Source: Luteimonas chenhongjianii (lineage in GTDB: Bacteria > Pseudomonadota > Gammaproteobacteria > Xanthomonadales > Xanthomonadaceae). Taken from it: a DNA stretch of 64,000 nucleotides. The notes under the pieces were generated by a model. That model was not told where the DNA came from, did no database searches, and saw only the letters and a program-made list of their open reading frames with translations. The stretch is taken from assembly GCF_002327105.1 (NCBI RefSeq), contig NZ_CP023406.1, positions 1,116,001 through 1,180,000 of the forward strand, read 5' to 3'. Made by a program: the position numbers and the translations under genes. This document shows positions 27,867-37,860 of the stretch, piece by piece. Each line of letters begins with the position of its first letter. Within the stretch, counting starts at the first letter, position 1.

Positions 27867-28733
27867 ATGACCGATTCCTCCCGCGCCCCCGGCGTCCTCC
27901 ACGTGGTGGCCACGCCGATCGGCAACCTCGGCGATCTGTCGCCGCGGGCGCAGGACGTGCTGCGCAGCGTCGACGCGATCTGCGCCGAGGACACTCGGCA
28001 TACCCGTCAGTTGCTGGGTCATTTCGGCATCGATCGCCCGCTGCTGGCGCTGCACGAGCACAACGAGGACGGGCTCGCGGCACGCCTGGTCGAGCGTCTG
28101 CGCGCTGGCGACTCGCTGGCCCTGGTCAGCGATGCCGGCACGCCGCTGGTCAGCGATCCGGGCTTCCGTCTGGTCCGCGCCGCGCGCGCGGCCGGGCTGC
28201 GGGTGTCGCCGGTGCCGGGGCCGAGCGCGCTGATCGCCGCGCTCAGTGTTGCCGGCCTGCCCAGTGATCGCTTCGTCTTCGAAGGGTTCCTGCCGGCCAA
28301 GGCCGGCGCGCGGCGCGAGCGCCTGCAGACGCTGGCCGCCGAGCCGCGGACCCTGCTGTTCTACGAGTCCTCTCACCGGATCGAGGAGATGCTCGCCGAC
28401 GCGGTGCAGGCGTTCGGCGGCACGCGCCCCGCGGTGGTCGCCCGCGAGCTCACCAAGCTGTTCGAGACCGTGCTCGACGGTCCGCTCGAGACGCTCGCGG
28501 CGCGGGTCGCCGCCGATGCCGACCAGCGCCGGGGCGAGTTCGTGGTGCTGGTCGAAGGGGCAGGCGAGGACGCCGATGCGCGCCTGGCGGAAGGACGGCG
28601 GGTGTATGCGCTGCTGAGCAAGGAGATGAAACCGTCCTTGGCAGCGAAGCTCGCCGCCGACATCACCGGTGCGCCGCGCAAGGCGCTGTATGGCATGGGC
28701 GGCGGCGCCGACTCCGAGGCCACCGGCGGCTGA
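27867..28733 (+). CDS. rsmI: 16S rRNA (cytidine1402-2'-O)-methyltransferase
   Basis: SAM-dependent methyltransferase acting on C1402 at the ribosomal P site. Start ATG 27867 gives 288 residues; GTG 27858 would add three. VVATPIGNLGDLSPRAQ at the N terminus, AEDTRHTRQLL, ALVSDAGTPLVSDPG and FYESSHRIEEML are RsmI (formerly YraL) motifs. It is followed directly by a broken chrA copy. The base composition is like that of its neighbours. Confidence 0.96.
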   Translation: MTDSSRAPGVLHVVATPIGNLGDLSPRAQDVLRSVDAICAEDTRHTRQLLGHFGIDRPLLALHEHNEDGLAARLVERLRAGDSLALVSDAGTPLVSDPGFRLVRAARAAGLRVSPVPGPSALIAALSVAGLPSDRFVFEGFLPAKAGARRERLQTLAAEPRTLLFYESSHRIEEMLADAVQAFGGTRPAVVARELTKLFETVLDGPLETLAARVAADADQRRGEFVVLVEGAGEDADARLAEGRRVYALLSKEMKPSLAAKLAADITGAPRKALYGMGGGADSEATGG

Positions 28734-28735
28734 GG

Positions 28736-29090
28736 CGGCTGTCCCGACGCATTTTCGGCGTCTTCCTGCGGGTCGGCCTCACGGCCTTCGGCGGCCCGGT
28801 CGCGCATCTGGCGTATTTCCACGCCGAGCTCGTAGTGCGGCGGCGCTGGCTGCGGGAGACCGAGTACGCCGAGCTCGTCGCGCTGTGCCAGCTGCGCCGG
28901 CGAGCAGCCGGTGGGCTTGGCGATCGCCTTCGCCAGGCAGGCTGATCCGCTGTGGCGCAGCGCGGTCGAGGACTGGCACGACGTCGTGCTGGTCGTGGCG
29001 GGTTTGTTCATCCTGGCCGGGCTGCGCGTGCCGCCGTGGCTGCTGGTGCCGCTGATGGCGCTGGCCGGTCGGGCCCTGTCGGCTGGCTAG
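28736..29090 (+). pseudogene. Chromate transporter (ChrA family) remnant
   Basis: The first part reads RIFGVFLRVGLTAFGGPVAH followed by LAYFHAELVVRRRWLRETEY and AELVALCQ, the N terminus of ChrA-family transporters. The frame is then lost around 28895-28920 and resumes as VGLAIAFARQADPLWRSAVE, then DWHDVVLVVAGLFILAG and VPPWLLVPLMALAG, which resembles the ChrA C terminus, to TAG 29088-29090. Most of the roughly 400-residue protein is missing. So both ends survive around an internal deletion plus a frameshift. It lies between rsmI and rnpB and probably makes no transporter. Confidence 0.72.
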
Positions 29091-29132
29091 ACCGGCGTGG
29101 ACCGCTGGAGCATGCGACAATCCGCGCCGGCG

Positions 29133-29498
29133 GAGTCGGCCAGACAGTCGCGTCATCACGGGAGCTTCGGCACCCGGCGATGCCGAGGAAAGTCCGGGCT
29201 CCACAGGGCAAGGTGCCAGGTAACGCCTGGGCGGCGCGAGCCGACGGAAAGTGCAACAGAAAGATACCGCCCAAGACTGCTTCGGCAGGACGGCAAGGGT
29301 GAAATGGTGCGGTAAGAGCGCACCGCGAGCCTGGTAACAGGCCGGCACGGCAAACCCCACCTGGAGCAAGACCAAATAGGGACCTCATGACGTTGCCCGC
29401 GTCGGGTCCGGGTAGGTTGCTCGAGCGTACCGGTGACGGTGCGCCTAGAGGAATGACTGTCCACGACAGAACCCGGCTTATCGGCCGGCTCCGCCACC
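29133..29498 (+). ncRNA. rnpB: RNase P RNA (M1 RNA, class A)
   Basis: Catalytic RNA that matures tRNA 5' ends. The 5' part has CCAGACAGTCGCG and, later, GAGGAAAGTCCGGGCTCCAC, the universal CR-I/P4 region. GAAAGTGCAACAGAAAGATA, GGTAAGAGCGCACCGCG and the 3' P4 partner ACAGAACCCGGCTTATCG follow in order. The ends are estimated by likeness to E. coli rnpB and could shift by a few bases. GACAAT near 29115-29121 may be its -10 box. Length about 366 nt. Confidence 0.95.
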
Positions 29499-30248
29499 TT
29501 CTTCAGATCGCGGGCCTACACCTTTGACCGCAAGGGTGGGGGACCGCCGCCCAACGTTCCAAGGCGGGGCGCTGGAATCCCCGCTGCTCGACAGGCGTGG
29601 CGGGTCTTGTCATCCATGCCATGAGAACCAGCCGTGTCCACCCTCGCGCTGGTTTGTCGAGCTCCCGGGAAGCCCGGAGCGGTGGGGACCTCTCTTCCAG
29701 GGCGACTGAAGTTCCTCTCCAGCCGCCTCGGACCATCCGGGTTGAGTTGGACGCGGGTGGACGGCCGGCTCGGGATCCTCAGGCTGAGCCTTCGTGGATC
29801 TCCATGTTGCCCACCCGGACACAGGGCCGGTCCGTCAGCGGTCTTCTGTCCGGCTGCGGCGCTGCAAAGGCGGGCGCCGCGCATCCCGGTTCCGGGTCGG
29901 GTGGCTCTGCGAAGTGCGGAAATGCATTCACGTCTGGAGACGCCCGGGCGAGGGGGCGGTCGGTGTCACCCGGGTGGAGCCTCCAGAGAGCTGGCGCGGA
30001 AGTAGACCGGAGATCGTTACGCGCTCTCGTTCGCGCACAGACCCTCCCGCGGACGCCTTCGGCAGCGGGCTTTACCGCATCGCAGCATTGGATTTCGTGA
30101 AGCCTGCGTGAGGGTTCCGTTCATTGCGAAATCTGCCTGATTCTCAAAATTTGAGATGAAACAATCGCTTGTGGATAAAGCTTGAACAATTCTCTGAAGA
30201 GTGCTGCAAGTCATTGACCGGACAGGTGAAAAGGCCCACACGAAGCTG
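29499..30248. other. Long spacer between rnpB and the dcw promoter
   Basis: No gene is supported here. Bases 29500-30110 are GC-rich with short open frames on both strands that match no family I know and have no ribosome-binding sites. From about 30115 to 30250 the composition turns AT-rich, with a 15-base palindrome (30142-30156). No clear rnpB terminator was found. Confidence 0.6.
30142..30156. promoter_or_regulatory. 15-base palindrome upstream of mraZ
   Basis: TCTCAAA-A-TTTGAGA, perfect arms around one base, in the AT-rich stretch about 93 bases upstream of the mra -35 box. It looks like a dimeric-regulator site, but I cannot name the regulator. Confidence 0.4.
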
Positions 30249-30277
30249 TTGACAACCCAAATGCCCAGTCCTAAGGT
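30249..30277 (+). promoter_or_regulatory. dcw (mra) promoter
   Basis: TTGACA at 30249-30254, a 17-base spacer, then TAAGGT at 30272-30277. This is the best -35/-10 pair in the window. The -10 box overlaps the first MraZ box, so bound MraZ should block polymerase. It is expected to drive mraZ and the tightly overlapping genes to ftsA. Confidence 0.7.
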
Positions 30278-30310
30278 GGCGACTCGTGGGGAAACCGGGT
30301 TTTTTGTGGT
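30276..30310 (+). promoter_or_regulatory. MraZ operator: four GTGGG-like boxes at 10-base spacing
   Basis: GTGGC (30276-30280), GTGGG (30286-30290), CGGGT (30296-30300) and GTGGT (30306-30310), each separated by exactly five bases. MraZ is known to bind direct TGGGN repeats with five-base spacers upstream of its own gene. The second box is the best match and the third and fourth are degenerate. Autoregulation of the dcw cluster is inferred. Confidence 0.7.
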
Positions 30311-30361
30311 TTTCCATCACACAAGCCTGCTTCAGACGGGCGCCAACGGGCAGAGACGGAC

Positions 30362-30811
30362 GTGTTGCAGGGCGAGACCGCCATCACTATCGATGACAAG
30401 GGCCGGATGGCGATTCCAACCGCCTACCGGGACTTTGTCGCGCGCGAGTGTGGCAACCGGCTCGTCCTGACCTACAACCCCTTCGACGCAGGCGGCCTGT
30501 ACCTCTACCCCTACAAGGCCTGGGAAGTGCTGCGTGACCAGGTCAACGCCCTGCCGCGCACGCTGGCGCGCAACCGCATCCTGCAGCTGAAGCTCGTCGG
30601 CGCCGCCACCGTGCTCGAGCCCGATGGCAACGGCCGCATCGGCATTCCGCCCAGCCAGCGCAACACGGTCGGCATCGACCGGCGCGCGGTCCTGGTGGGG
30701 ATGGGCGACAAGTTCGAGTTGTGGAGCGAGCAGGCGCATCAGGCGCAGATCCGCCAGACCCTCACCGACGAGGACATGGCCGGAGACGATCTCGAAGGAT
30801 TGCCGTTGTGA
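30362..30811 (+). CDS. mraZ: Transcriptional regulator MraZ
   Basis: DNA-binding regulator, first gene of the dcw cluster, which represses its own promoter in E. coli. It has 149 residues and two SpoVT/AbrB-like halves: [17 protein letters not shown] near the N terminus and [16 protein letters not shown] in the middle. The GTG at 30362 is chosen because family members begin M-F/L-QGET. It overlaps the rsmH start by GTGA. Its predicted operator lies 52-86 bases upstream. Confidence 0.95.
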   Translation: MLQGETAITIDDKGRMAIPTAYRDFVARECGNRLVLTYNPFDAGGLYLYPYKAWEVLRDQVNALPRTLARNRILQLKLVGAATVLEPDGNGRIGIPPSQRNTVGIDRRAVLVGMGDKFELWSEQAHQAQIRQTLTDEDMAGDDLEGLPL

Positions 30812-31779
30812 CCGCGGGTGGTACGGATGCCACGTCCGGCCACCTCCCGGTCTTGTACGCGCAGGTCCTCGATGGTCTGCAGGTGCGCCCGGACGGCCGC
30901 TACCTCGACGGCACCTTCGGTCGCGGCGGACATGCCGCCGGCGTGCTGGCGCAACTGGGCGAGGCCGGCCGGCTGCTGGTGATGGACAAGGATCCCGAGG
31001 CCATCGCGGTCGCACAGGCTCGCTTCGGCAACGATGCGCGCGTGTCGATCCGTCGCGGCAGCTTCGCCGACCTGGCGGCCTGGAGCGCGGTCGCCGAAGC
31101 GCCGCTCGACGGCGCGCTGTTCGACCTGGGTGTGTCCTCGCCGCAGCTCGACGTCGCCGAGCGCGGTTTCAGTTTCGGCAAGGACGGCCCGCTCGACATG
31201 CGCATGGACCCGGAGGCCGACGAAAGCGCCGCGGAGTGGATCGCGCGCGCGGCCGAGGCGGACATCGCCGACGTGCTGTGGACCTATGGCGAGGAGCGCA
31301 TGAGCCGCCGCATCGCCCGCGCGATCGTCGCGCGCCGCGTCGAGGCCCCGTTCCTGCGCACCGCCGATCTCGCCGCGGTGATCGCCGCCAATGTGCCGCG
31401 CGGCAGGCCCAAGCCCGGGCAGAAGGAAACCCACCCTGCAACGCGTTCGTTCCAGGCGATCCGCATCCACATCAACCGCGAGCTGGCGGATCTGGAAACC
31501 GGCCTGAGCGCGGCGATGGACGCACTGCGCCCCGGTGGTCGACTGGCGGTCATCAGCTTCCATTCGCTCGAAGACCGCATCGTCAAGCGCTTCATCGCCG
31601 GCCACGCAAAAGCGCCGGCCGGCAACCGTCGGCTGCCGGAAGCGGCGCCGTTCGTGCCGCGCCTGCGCATCGTCAGCGATGCCACCAAGGCCGACGAGAC
31701 GGAGCTGCGCGCCAATCCGCGCGCCCGCAGCGCCGTGCTGCGCGTGGCCGAAAAGCTCGACGCGGAGGGCGCCGCATGA
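30808..31779 (+). CDS. rsmH: 16S rRNA (cytosine1402-N4)-methyltransferase
   Basis: Methylates N4 of C1402 in 16S rRNA, the same base modified by RsmI (27867-28733). GTG 30808 gives 323 residues. [48 protein letters not shown] and [14 protein letters not shown] are family motifs (MraW). The stop overlaps ftsL by ATGA. An upstream ATG in frame lies inside mraZ and is unlikely. Confidence 0.96.
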   Translation: MTAGGTDATSGHLPVLYAQVLDGLQVRPDGRYLDGTFGRGGHAAGVLAQLGEAGRLLVMDKDPEAIAVAQARFGNDARVSIRRGSFADLAAWSAVAEAPLDGALFDLGVSSPQLDVAERGFSFGKDGPLDMRMDPEADESAAEWIARAAEADIADVLWTYGEERMSRRIARAIVARRVEAPFLRTADLAAVIAANVPRGRPKPGQKETHPATRSFQAIRIHINRELADLETGLSAAMDALRPGGRLAVISFHSLEDRIVKRFIAGHAKAPAGNRRLPEAAPFVPRLRIVSDATKADETELRANPRARSAVLRVAEKLDAEGAA

Positions 31780-32045
31780 AGCTGCGCCATCTGCTCGTCG
31801 CCGTGCTGCTGGCCGCCAACGTGATCACCGCGATCGGCGTGGTCCACGCGCGCCACGACTATCGCCAGCTCTATATCGATCTCACCCGGCTCGAGCGCGC
31901 GCGCGACGAGCTCAACATCGACTTCGGCCGGCTGCAGCTCGAACAGGCCACCTGGGCGATGAGCAACCGCGTCGACCAGGTGGCACGTGAGCGCTTGGGC
32001 ATGCGGTTCCCGGAAACGGCGGAAATCGTCGTGGTGCGGCCATGA
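31776..32045 (+). CDS. ftsL: Cell division protein FtsL
   Basis: Short bitopic divisome protein of 89 residues that pairs with FtsB and FtsQ and activates FtsWI. A membrane helix ([18 protein letters not shown]) is followed by a leucine-zipper-like coiled coil (about residues 28-65) and ERLGMRFP, a motif usual at its end. It lies between rsmH and ftsI with four-base overlaps on both sides. Confidence 0.93.
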   Translation: MKLRHLLVAVLLAANVITAIGVVHARHDYRQLYIDLTRLERARDELNIDFGRLQLEQATWAMSNRVDQVARERLGMRFPETAEIVVVRP

Positions 32046-33928
32046 AGTTCGGCCGGCTCACGAGGTTCGTCAAGGCGGGCGACGGCCATGCCAAGAAGCC
32101 GCGCAAGCGTGCGCAGTTCGATCTGCGCCTGCGGCTGATGCTGGTCGGCGGGGCGCTGGGTCTGGGCGCGGTCGCGCTGGTCGGCCGGGCGGTGGACCTG
32201 CAGCTGATCGACAACGCGTTCTACCAGCAGAAGGCCGACGCGCGCTTCCGCCGCGAAGTGCCGATCCCGGCCTCGCGCGGCATGATCACCGACCGCAACG
32301 GCGAGCCGCTGGCGATCTCCTCGCCGGTCGAATCGCTGTGGGTCAACCCGCAGGAGCTGAGCAAGCATCCCGACCGGTTGCCGGAGCTGGCCAAGGTCAC
32401 CGGCCTGCCGCTCGAGGAACTCGCACGCGCGGTCTCGCAACGCGCGGACAAGGAATTCATGTACATCCCGCGCCACCGCCGGATCAGTCCGGTGGCGGCC
32501 AAGCGCGTGCTCGACCTGGGTATTCCCGGCGTGTTCTCGCAGCGCGAATACCGCCGCTTCTACCCGCAGGGCGAAGCCGTCTCGCACGTGCTCGGCTTCA
32601 CCAACATCGACGACCGCGGCCAGGAAGGCGTGGAGCTGGCGTTCGACGAATGGCTGGCCGGCAAGCCCGGCGCGCAGAACGTGATCCGCGACCGCCACGG
32701 CCGCATCGTCGAGCACGTGAGCCTGGTGCGCGCCGCCGAGCCGGGCAAGGACCTGGTGCTCAGCATCGACCGGCGCATCCAGTTCCTCGCCCACCGCGAG
32801 CTGCGCCGTGCGCTCGAGGAAACCGGCGCCAGCGCCGGGTCGATCGTCGTGCTCGACGTGGCGACCGGCGAAGTGCTGGCGATGGCCAACCTGCCGACCT
32901 ACAACAACAATCGCGTCACCGGCGAGAACCGCGACGCGCATCGCAACCGCGCGGTGACGGATCTGCTCGAGCCCGGCTCGACGATGAAGCCGATCACCGT
33001 GGCGGCCGCGCTGGAGAAAGGCGTCATCACCCCGAGCACCACGTTCAACACCAACCCCGGCTGGATTCCGAACGGCCGCTTCAAGACCAGCGACTTCCGC
33101 AACTACGGGGTGCTCGACACCACCGGCATCATCACCAAGAGCTCGAACGTCGGCTCGTCGATGATCGTGCGCAAGCTCGACGATCGCTATTTCTACGAAT
33201 TCGTGCGTGGTTTCGGCTACGGCCGCAGTACCGGCAGCGGCTTTCCCGGCGAAGCGGCGGGTCTGTTCCCCGATCCATCGCGCTGGAGCGGCACGAGCAA
33301 GCAGGGCATGTCCTACGGCTACGGGCTGTCGGTGACGCCGATGCAGATCGCGCACGCCTACGCCACGCTCGGCAACCACGGCCGTGCGCTGCCGCCGACC
33401 TTCGTCAAGGGCGGCGCCGGCGAAGCGCGTCAGGTGGTGTCGCCCGGCGTGGCCGACGAAGTGGTGCGGATGATGCAGACCGTCACCGAACCGGGCGGCA
33501 CGGGCACGCGCGCGGCGATCCTCGGCTACCACGTGGCCGGCAAGTCCGGTACCGCGCGCAAGGCCAGCGGTGGCAGTTACGCGCGTCGGTATCTTGCCTT
33601 CTTCGCCGGGCTGGTGCCGGTGGAGAATCCGCGCTTCGCGATGGCCGTGGTCATCGACGATCCCGACACCTCCAAGGGCGGGTCCACCTACGGCGGCGGC
33701 TATGTGTCGGCCCCGGTGTTCCAGCGGGTCATGGACGGCGCGCTGCGCCTGATGGACGTGCCGCCCGACGACATCGACACCTGGCTGGCCGCGCAGGCCG
33801 CCAATGACGCCAAGCGTGCGCGCGAGCAGGGCAGGTCGGCGAAGCCGGCGCCTGCAGCCGCGCCAGCCGTCCCGGTACCGGTCGCTGCATCGTCGGCGCC
33901 AGTCGCCGTCGCGGGAGTCCAGCGATGA
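32042..33928 (+). CDS. ftsI: Peptidoglycan transpeptidase FtsI (PBP3)
   Basis: Septal D,D-transpeptidase, inner-membrane anchored with a periplasmic catalytic domain. It has 628 residues. The helix is near residues 33-55. The PBP dimer domain follows ([17 protein letters not shown]). The active-site motifs are in order: S-x-x-K in [13 protein letters not shown] in TKSSNVGSS, and KSGT in [10 protein letters not shown]. The C-terminal 35 residues are an Ala/Pro tail. It overlaps ftsL and murE by ATGA. Confidence 0.97.
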   Translation: MKFGRLTRFVKAGDGHAKKPRKRAQFDLRLRLMLVGGALGLGAVALVGRAVDLQLIDNAFYQQKADARFRREVPIPASRGMITDRNGEPLAISSPVESLWVNPQELSKHPDRLPELAKVTGLPLEELARAVSQRADKEFMYIPRHRRISPVAAKRVLDLGIPGVFSQREYRRFYPQGEAVSHVLGFTNIDDRGQEGVELAFDEWLAGKPGAQNVIRDRHGRIVEHVSLVRAAEPGKDLVLSIDRRIQFLAHRELRRALEETGASAGSIVVLDVATGEVLAMANLPTYNNNRVTGENRDAHRNRAVTDLLEPGSTMKPITVAAALEKGVITPSTTFNTNPGWIPNGRFKTSDFRNYGVLDTTGIITKSSNVGSSMIVRKLDDRYFYEFVRGFGYGRSTGSGFPGEAAGLFPDPSRWSGTSKQGMSYGYGLSVTPMQIAHAYATLGNHGRALPPTFVKGGAGEARQVVSPGVADEVVRMMQTVTEPGGTGTRAAILGYHVAGKSGTARKASGGSYARRYLAFFAGLVPVENPRFAMAVVIDDPDTSKGGSTYGGGYVSAPVFQRVMDGALRLMDVPPDDIDTWLAAQAANDAKRAREQGRSAKPAPAAAPAVPVPVAASSAPVAVAGVQR

Positions 33929-35409
33929 TCCGCGCAATGGCGCTCCGCGAGCTGCTGCCGGATGTCGCAGCGGTTCCCGAAGACACGCTCATCACCGGCC
34001 TGGTGCAGGACAGCCGCGCGATCCGCCCCGGCGATGCCTTCGTCGCGATCGGCGGCTTCGGCACGCACGGCCTGCACTTCACCGACGTCGCCCGCGCCGC
34101 CGGTGCTGGCGCGATCCTGTTCGAACCGCCGGTGCCGGCCGAGATCCCGTCGCTGCCAAGCGATGCGATCGCGGTCCCCGGCCTGCGCGCGCGCATGGGC
34201 GCGATGGCCGATGCCTTCCATGGCCAGCCTTCGCGTGCGATGGCGATGGTCGGCGTCACCGGCACCAGCGGCAAGACCTCGACGGTGCAGCTGCTCGCGC
34301 AGGCGTTCGAGGCGAGCGGCACCCGCGTGGGCACGATCGGCACGCTCGGCGCCGGCCTGCATGGCGCGCTCGAGGCCAATGGATTCACCACGCCGCTGGT
34401 CCTGCAGACCCATGCGCTGCTCGCGCAGATGCGCGATGCCGGCGCGCAGGCGGTGGCGATGGAGGTCAGCTCGCACGCGCTCGACCAGGGCCGCGTGGAC
34501 GCCGTGCATTTCGATGTCGCTGTGTTCACCAACCTCACCCGCGACCATCTCGACTACCACGGCGACATGGCCGGTTACGGCGCCGCGAAGGCGAAGCTGT
34601 TCGCACGCGAAGGCCTGAACGCCGCGGTGATCAACATCGACGATGCATTCGGCCGGACGCTGCCGGCGCAGCTCGCCGACGACGTCCGCGCCATCACCAT
34701 CAGCGCTGTCGGCAACGCCGATGCGGATCTCTCCGCGCACGAGGTCACCTTCGACGCGTCGGGCATCGCGTTCTCGATGCGCATCGATGGGCAGTTCCTA
34801 CCTGTGCGCTCGTCGCTGCTCGGTCGCTTCAATGTCGACAACCTGCTGGCGGTCGCCGGCGTGCTGCTGGCGCTGGGTCATGCGCCGGCAGAGATCGTGC
34901 GCGTGCTCGGGGCGCTCGAACCCATCGCCGGTCGCATGAACCGCCTCGGCGGCGGGACGCAGCCACTGGTCGTCGTCGACTATTCCCACAAGCCCGATCC
35001 GCTGCAGCAGGCCTTGCAGTCGCTGCGCGGCCATCTGCGCGGCCAACTGGTCTGCGTGTTCGGCTGCGGCGGCGAGCGCGATGCCGGCAAGCGGCCGCAG
35101 ATGGGGACGATCGCCGAAGCCCACGCCGATCGCGTCATCGTCACCGACGACAATCCGCGCCGCGAGGAGGGTGATGCGATCGTCGCCGACATCATGGCCG
35201 GCTTCGCGAAGCCCGAAGCGGTGGTCGTCGAGCGCGACCGCCGTCGCGCGATCGAACATGCGATCGCGACGGCTGCGCCCGGCGACATCGTACTGATCGC
35301 CGGCAAGGGCCATGAGCCCTATCAGGAGATCGGCAGCGTGCAGCATCCCTTCGACGATCGCATCGTCGCCCAGGCAGCGCTCGATGCGTGGCAGGAGGCG
35401 CGACCGTGA
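33925..35409 (+). CDS. murE: UDP-MurNAc-tripeptide ligase MurE
   Basis: Adds the third amino acid to UDP-MurNAc-L-Ala-D-Glu; cytoplasmic ATP-dependent ligase of 494 residues. The ATP loop is [26 protein letters not shown] and [13 protein letters not shown] follow, and [10 protein letters not shown] contains the DNPR motif linked to meso-diaminopimelate as substrate. It overlaps ftsI by ATGA and murF by one base (TGATG). Confidence 0.97.
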   Translation: MIRAMALRELLPDVAAVPEDTLITGLVQDSRAIRPGDAFVAIGGFGTHGLHFTDVARAAGAGAILFEPPVPAEIPSLPSDAIAVPGLRARMGAMADAFHGQPSRAMAMVGVTGTSGKTSTVQLLAQAFEASGTRVGTIGTLGAGLHGALEANGFTTPLVLQTHALLAQMRDAGAQAVAMEVSSHALDQGRVDAVHFDVAVFTNLTRDHLDYHGDMAGYGAAKAKLFAREGLNAAVINIDDAFGRTLPAQLADDVRAITISAVGNADADLSAHEVTFDASGIAFSMRIDGQFLPVRSSLLGRFNVDNLLAVAGVLLALGHAPAEIVRVLGALEPIAGRMNRLGGGTQPLVVVDYSHKPDPLQQALQSLRGHLRGQLVCVFGCGGERDAGKRPQMGTIAEAHADRVIVTDDNPRREEGDAIVADIMAGFAKPEAVVVERDRRRAIEHAIATAAPGDIVLIAGKGHEPYQEIGSVQHPFDDRIVAQAALDAWQEARP

Positions 35410-36785
35410 TGCCGATGCCGCTCGCCCGCATTGCCCGACTCGTCAACGGCCGCCTGCATGGCGGCGACGACGTCTCGATCGAAGCCGTCGTCACCGACAG
35501 CCGCAAGCTCGACCCGGCCGATCCCCGCGGGCTGCTGTTTGTCGCGCTGCGGGGCGAGAGCTTCGATGGCCACGACCATGTCGCGGCAGCCGCGGCTCAC
35601 GGCGCACGCGCCGCGCTGGTGGCGCGGCAGCTCGACACGCCGCTGCCGCAGATCGTCGTCGCCGATCCGCAGGTCGCGCTCGGCGCGCTGGCGGGTGCCG
35701 TGCAGCGCGAGCGCAGCGCCACCGTCGTGGCGATCACCGGCAGCAACGGCAAGACCAGCGTCAAGCAACTGGTGGCCGCCATCCTCTCCCGGCACGCCGC
35801 CACCTGCTTCAATCCCGGCAACTTCAACAACGAGATCGGCCTGCCGCTGGCGGTGCTCGATGCGCCTGAAGACGCGGCGTTCGCCGTCTACGAGATGGGC
35901 GCCGGCAAGCCGGGCGACATCGCCTATCTGACCGCGATCGCTCGGCCGCGCATCGCGCTGGTCAACAACATCGCGCCCGCGCACATGGAACGCATGGGCA
36001 GCCTGCTCGGCATCGCCGACACCAAAGCCGCGATCTACGACGCGTTGCCGGCCGACGGCACCGCGGTCATCAACGCCGACGATGCGTTCGCGCCGTACTT
36101 CGCCCAGCGTGCGCATGGTCGTCGCCTGCTGCGTTTCGGCATCGAAGCGACCGCCGACGTGCTCGCGCGCGATGTGCGCCTCGAGGACGCGGGCGCACGC
36201 TTCCGTCTGGTCACGCCTGCGGGTGAGGCCGAGGTGGCGCTTCCGCTGCCGGGCCGCCACAACGTGCGCAATGCGCTGGCGGCGACCGCGATCGCGCTGG
36301 CAGCCGGTGTGCCGCTGGACGCCATCGTCGCGGCGCTCGAGACCGCCGAGGCAGTCGCAGGCCGGCTGGTGCGCCACACGCTCGACAGTGGCGCGGTGCT
36401 GATCGACGACAGCTACAACGCCAACCCCGGCTCGCTCAACGCTGCGATCGATACGCTCGCCGCGGCCGGCGGCGAGCGCTGGCTGGTGCTCGGGGACATG
36501 CGTGAACTGGGCGGTGACGGCCCGGCGATGCATGCCCAGGCCGGCGTGCGCGCCAGGGCGGCGGGTATCGCCCGACTCTATGCGCTGGGCGCGCTGAGCG
36601 CGGCCGCGGCCGACGCCTTCGGCGAGGGTGCCCGGCGATTCGACTCCCATGCGGCGCTGATCGAAGCGCTGGCGACCGATCTGCACGCCGGGGCGCGGGT
36701 GCTCGTCAAGGGCTCGCGAGGCAGTGCGATGGACCGGGTGGTCACCGCGCTGCGCAACATTGAAGGAACCGGACATGCTGCTTGA
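35409..36785 (+). CDS. murF: UDP-MurNAc-tripeptide--D-alanyl-D-alanine ligase MurF
   Basis: Adds D-Ala-D-Ala to the UDP-MurNAc-tripeptide. ATG 35409 gives 458 residues; GTG 35406 is also possible. Motifs: [15 protein letters not shown] (ATP loop), [35 protein letters not shown] and VLGDMRELG. The D-Ala-D-Ala comes from Ddl (40657-41616). It overlaps mraY by 11 bases. Confidence 0.96.
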   Translation: MPMPLARIARLVNGRLHGGDDVSIEAVVTDSRKLDPADPRGLLFVALRGESFDGHDHVAAAAAHGARAALVARQLDTPLPQIVVADPQVALGALAGAVQRERSATVVAITGSNGKTSVKQLVAAILSRHAATCFNPGNFNNEIGLPLAVLDAPEDAAFAVYEMGAGKPGDIAYLTAIARPRIALVNNIAPAHMERMGSLLGIADTKAAIYDALPADGTAVINADDAFAPYFAQRAHGRRLLRFGIEATADVLARDVRLEDAGARFRLVTPAGEAEVALPLPGRHNVRNALAATAIALAAGVPLDAIVAALETAEAVAGRLVRHTLDSGAVLIDDSYNANPGSLNAAIDTLAAAGGERWLVLGDMRELGGDGPAMHAQAGVRARAAGIARLYALGALSAAAADAFGEGARRFDSHAALIEALATDLHAGARVLVKGSRGSAMDRVVTALRNIEGTGHAA

Positions 36786-37860
36786 ACTCGCGCGCTGGCT
36801 GCAGGGCCTCGAAGACTTCTTCAAGCTGTTCGAGTACCTGACGTTCCGCGGCATCCTCGCGGCGCTGACCTCGCTGATGCTGTCGCTGTGGCTGGGCCCG
36901 GCCGTGATCCGCAGGCTGGCACAGTTCAAGGGTGGCCAGCCCATCCGCAAGGACGGACCGCAGTCGCATTTCTCCAAGGCCGGCACGCCGACGATGGGCG
37001 GGGCGCTGATCCTGCTGACGGTGCTGCTGTCGGTGCTGCTGTGGGGCGATCTGCGCAACAAGTACGTATGGGTGATCCTCGCGGTGATGGTCGCCTTCGG
37101 CGCGATCGGGTGGTACGACGACTGGATCAAGATCGTGCGACGTGATCCCAACGGGCTCAAGTCGCGCTGGAAGTACCTGCTGCAGTCGATCTTCGGCCTG
37201 GCTGCGGGCCTGTATCTCTATCTCTACGCCGACGTCCCGGCCGCAACCACGTTCTATGTGCCGCTGTTCAAGTCGATCGCGCTGCCGCTGGCCGGCATCA
37301 GCTTCGTCGCGATTGCCTACTTCTGGATCGTCGGCTTCTCCAACGCCGTCAACCTCACTGACGGCCTCGACGGTCTGGCGATCATGCCGACGGTCCTGGT
37401 CGCCTGCGGCATGGGCGTGTTCGCCTACGCATCGGGCAACGCGGTGTTCTCGACCTACCTGCAGATCCCGCAGGTGCCCGGGGCCGGCGAGCTGGTGATC
37501 ATCTGCGCCGCGATCGCCGGCGCAGGGCTCGGCTTCCTGTGGTTCAACACCTACCCGGCCATGGTTTTCATGGGCGACATCGGCGCGCTCGCGCTCGGCG
37601 CCGTGCTCGGCACGATGGCGGTGATCGTGCGCCAGGAGCTGGTGCTGGTGATCATGGGCGGCATCTTCGTCATCGAAACGCTGTCGGTGATGATCCAGGT
37701 GGCCAGCTTCAAGCTGACCGGGAAGCGCGTGTTCCGCATGGCGCCGATCCATCACCATTTCGAGCTCAAGGGCTGGCCCGAGCCGCGCGTGATCGTGCGC
37801 TTCTGGATCATCTCGGTGATCCTGGTGCTGGTCGGCCTCGCCACGTTGAAGGTGCGCTGA
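36775..37860 (+). CDS. mraY: Phospho-MurNAc-pentapeptide transferase MraY
   Basis: Polytopic inner-membrane enzyme that transfers phospho-MurNAc-pentapeptide to undecaprenyl phosphate, making lipid I. ATG 36775 gives 361 residues with about ten helices. [21 protein letters not shown] with the Asp pair, [13 protein letters not shown] and the [11 protein letters not shown] loop are family hallmarks. murD, which often follows mraY, is absent: ftsW starts on the stop codon (TGATG). Confidence 0.97.
   Translation: MLLELARWLQGLEDFFKLFEYLTFRGILAALTSLMLSLWLGPAVIRRLAQFKGGQPIRKDGPQSHFSKAGTPTMGGALILLTVLLSVLLWGDLRNKYVWVILAVMVAFGAIGWYDDWIKIVRRDPNGLKSRWKYLLQSIFGLAAGLYLYLYADVPAATTFYVPLFKSIALPLAGISFVAIAYFWIVGFSNAVNLTDGLDGLAIMPTVLVACGMGVFAYASGNAVFSTYLQIPQVPGAGELVIICAAIAGAGLGFLWFNTYPAMVFMGDIGALALGAVLGTMAVIVRQELVLVIMGGIFVIETLSVMIQVASFKLTGKRVFRMAPIHHHFELKGWPEPRVIVRFWIISVILVLVGLATLKVR

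Noticed and set aside
29516..30100. Open frames of 122-167 codons on both strands between rnpB and mraZ
   Set aside because: They overlap each other, lack ribosome-binding sites and match no family I know.
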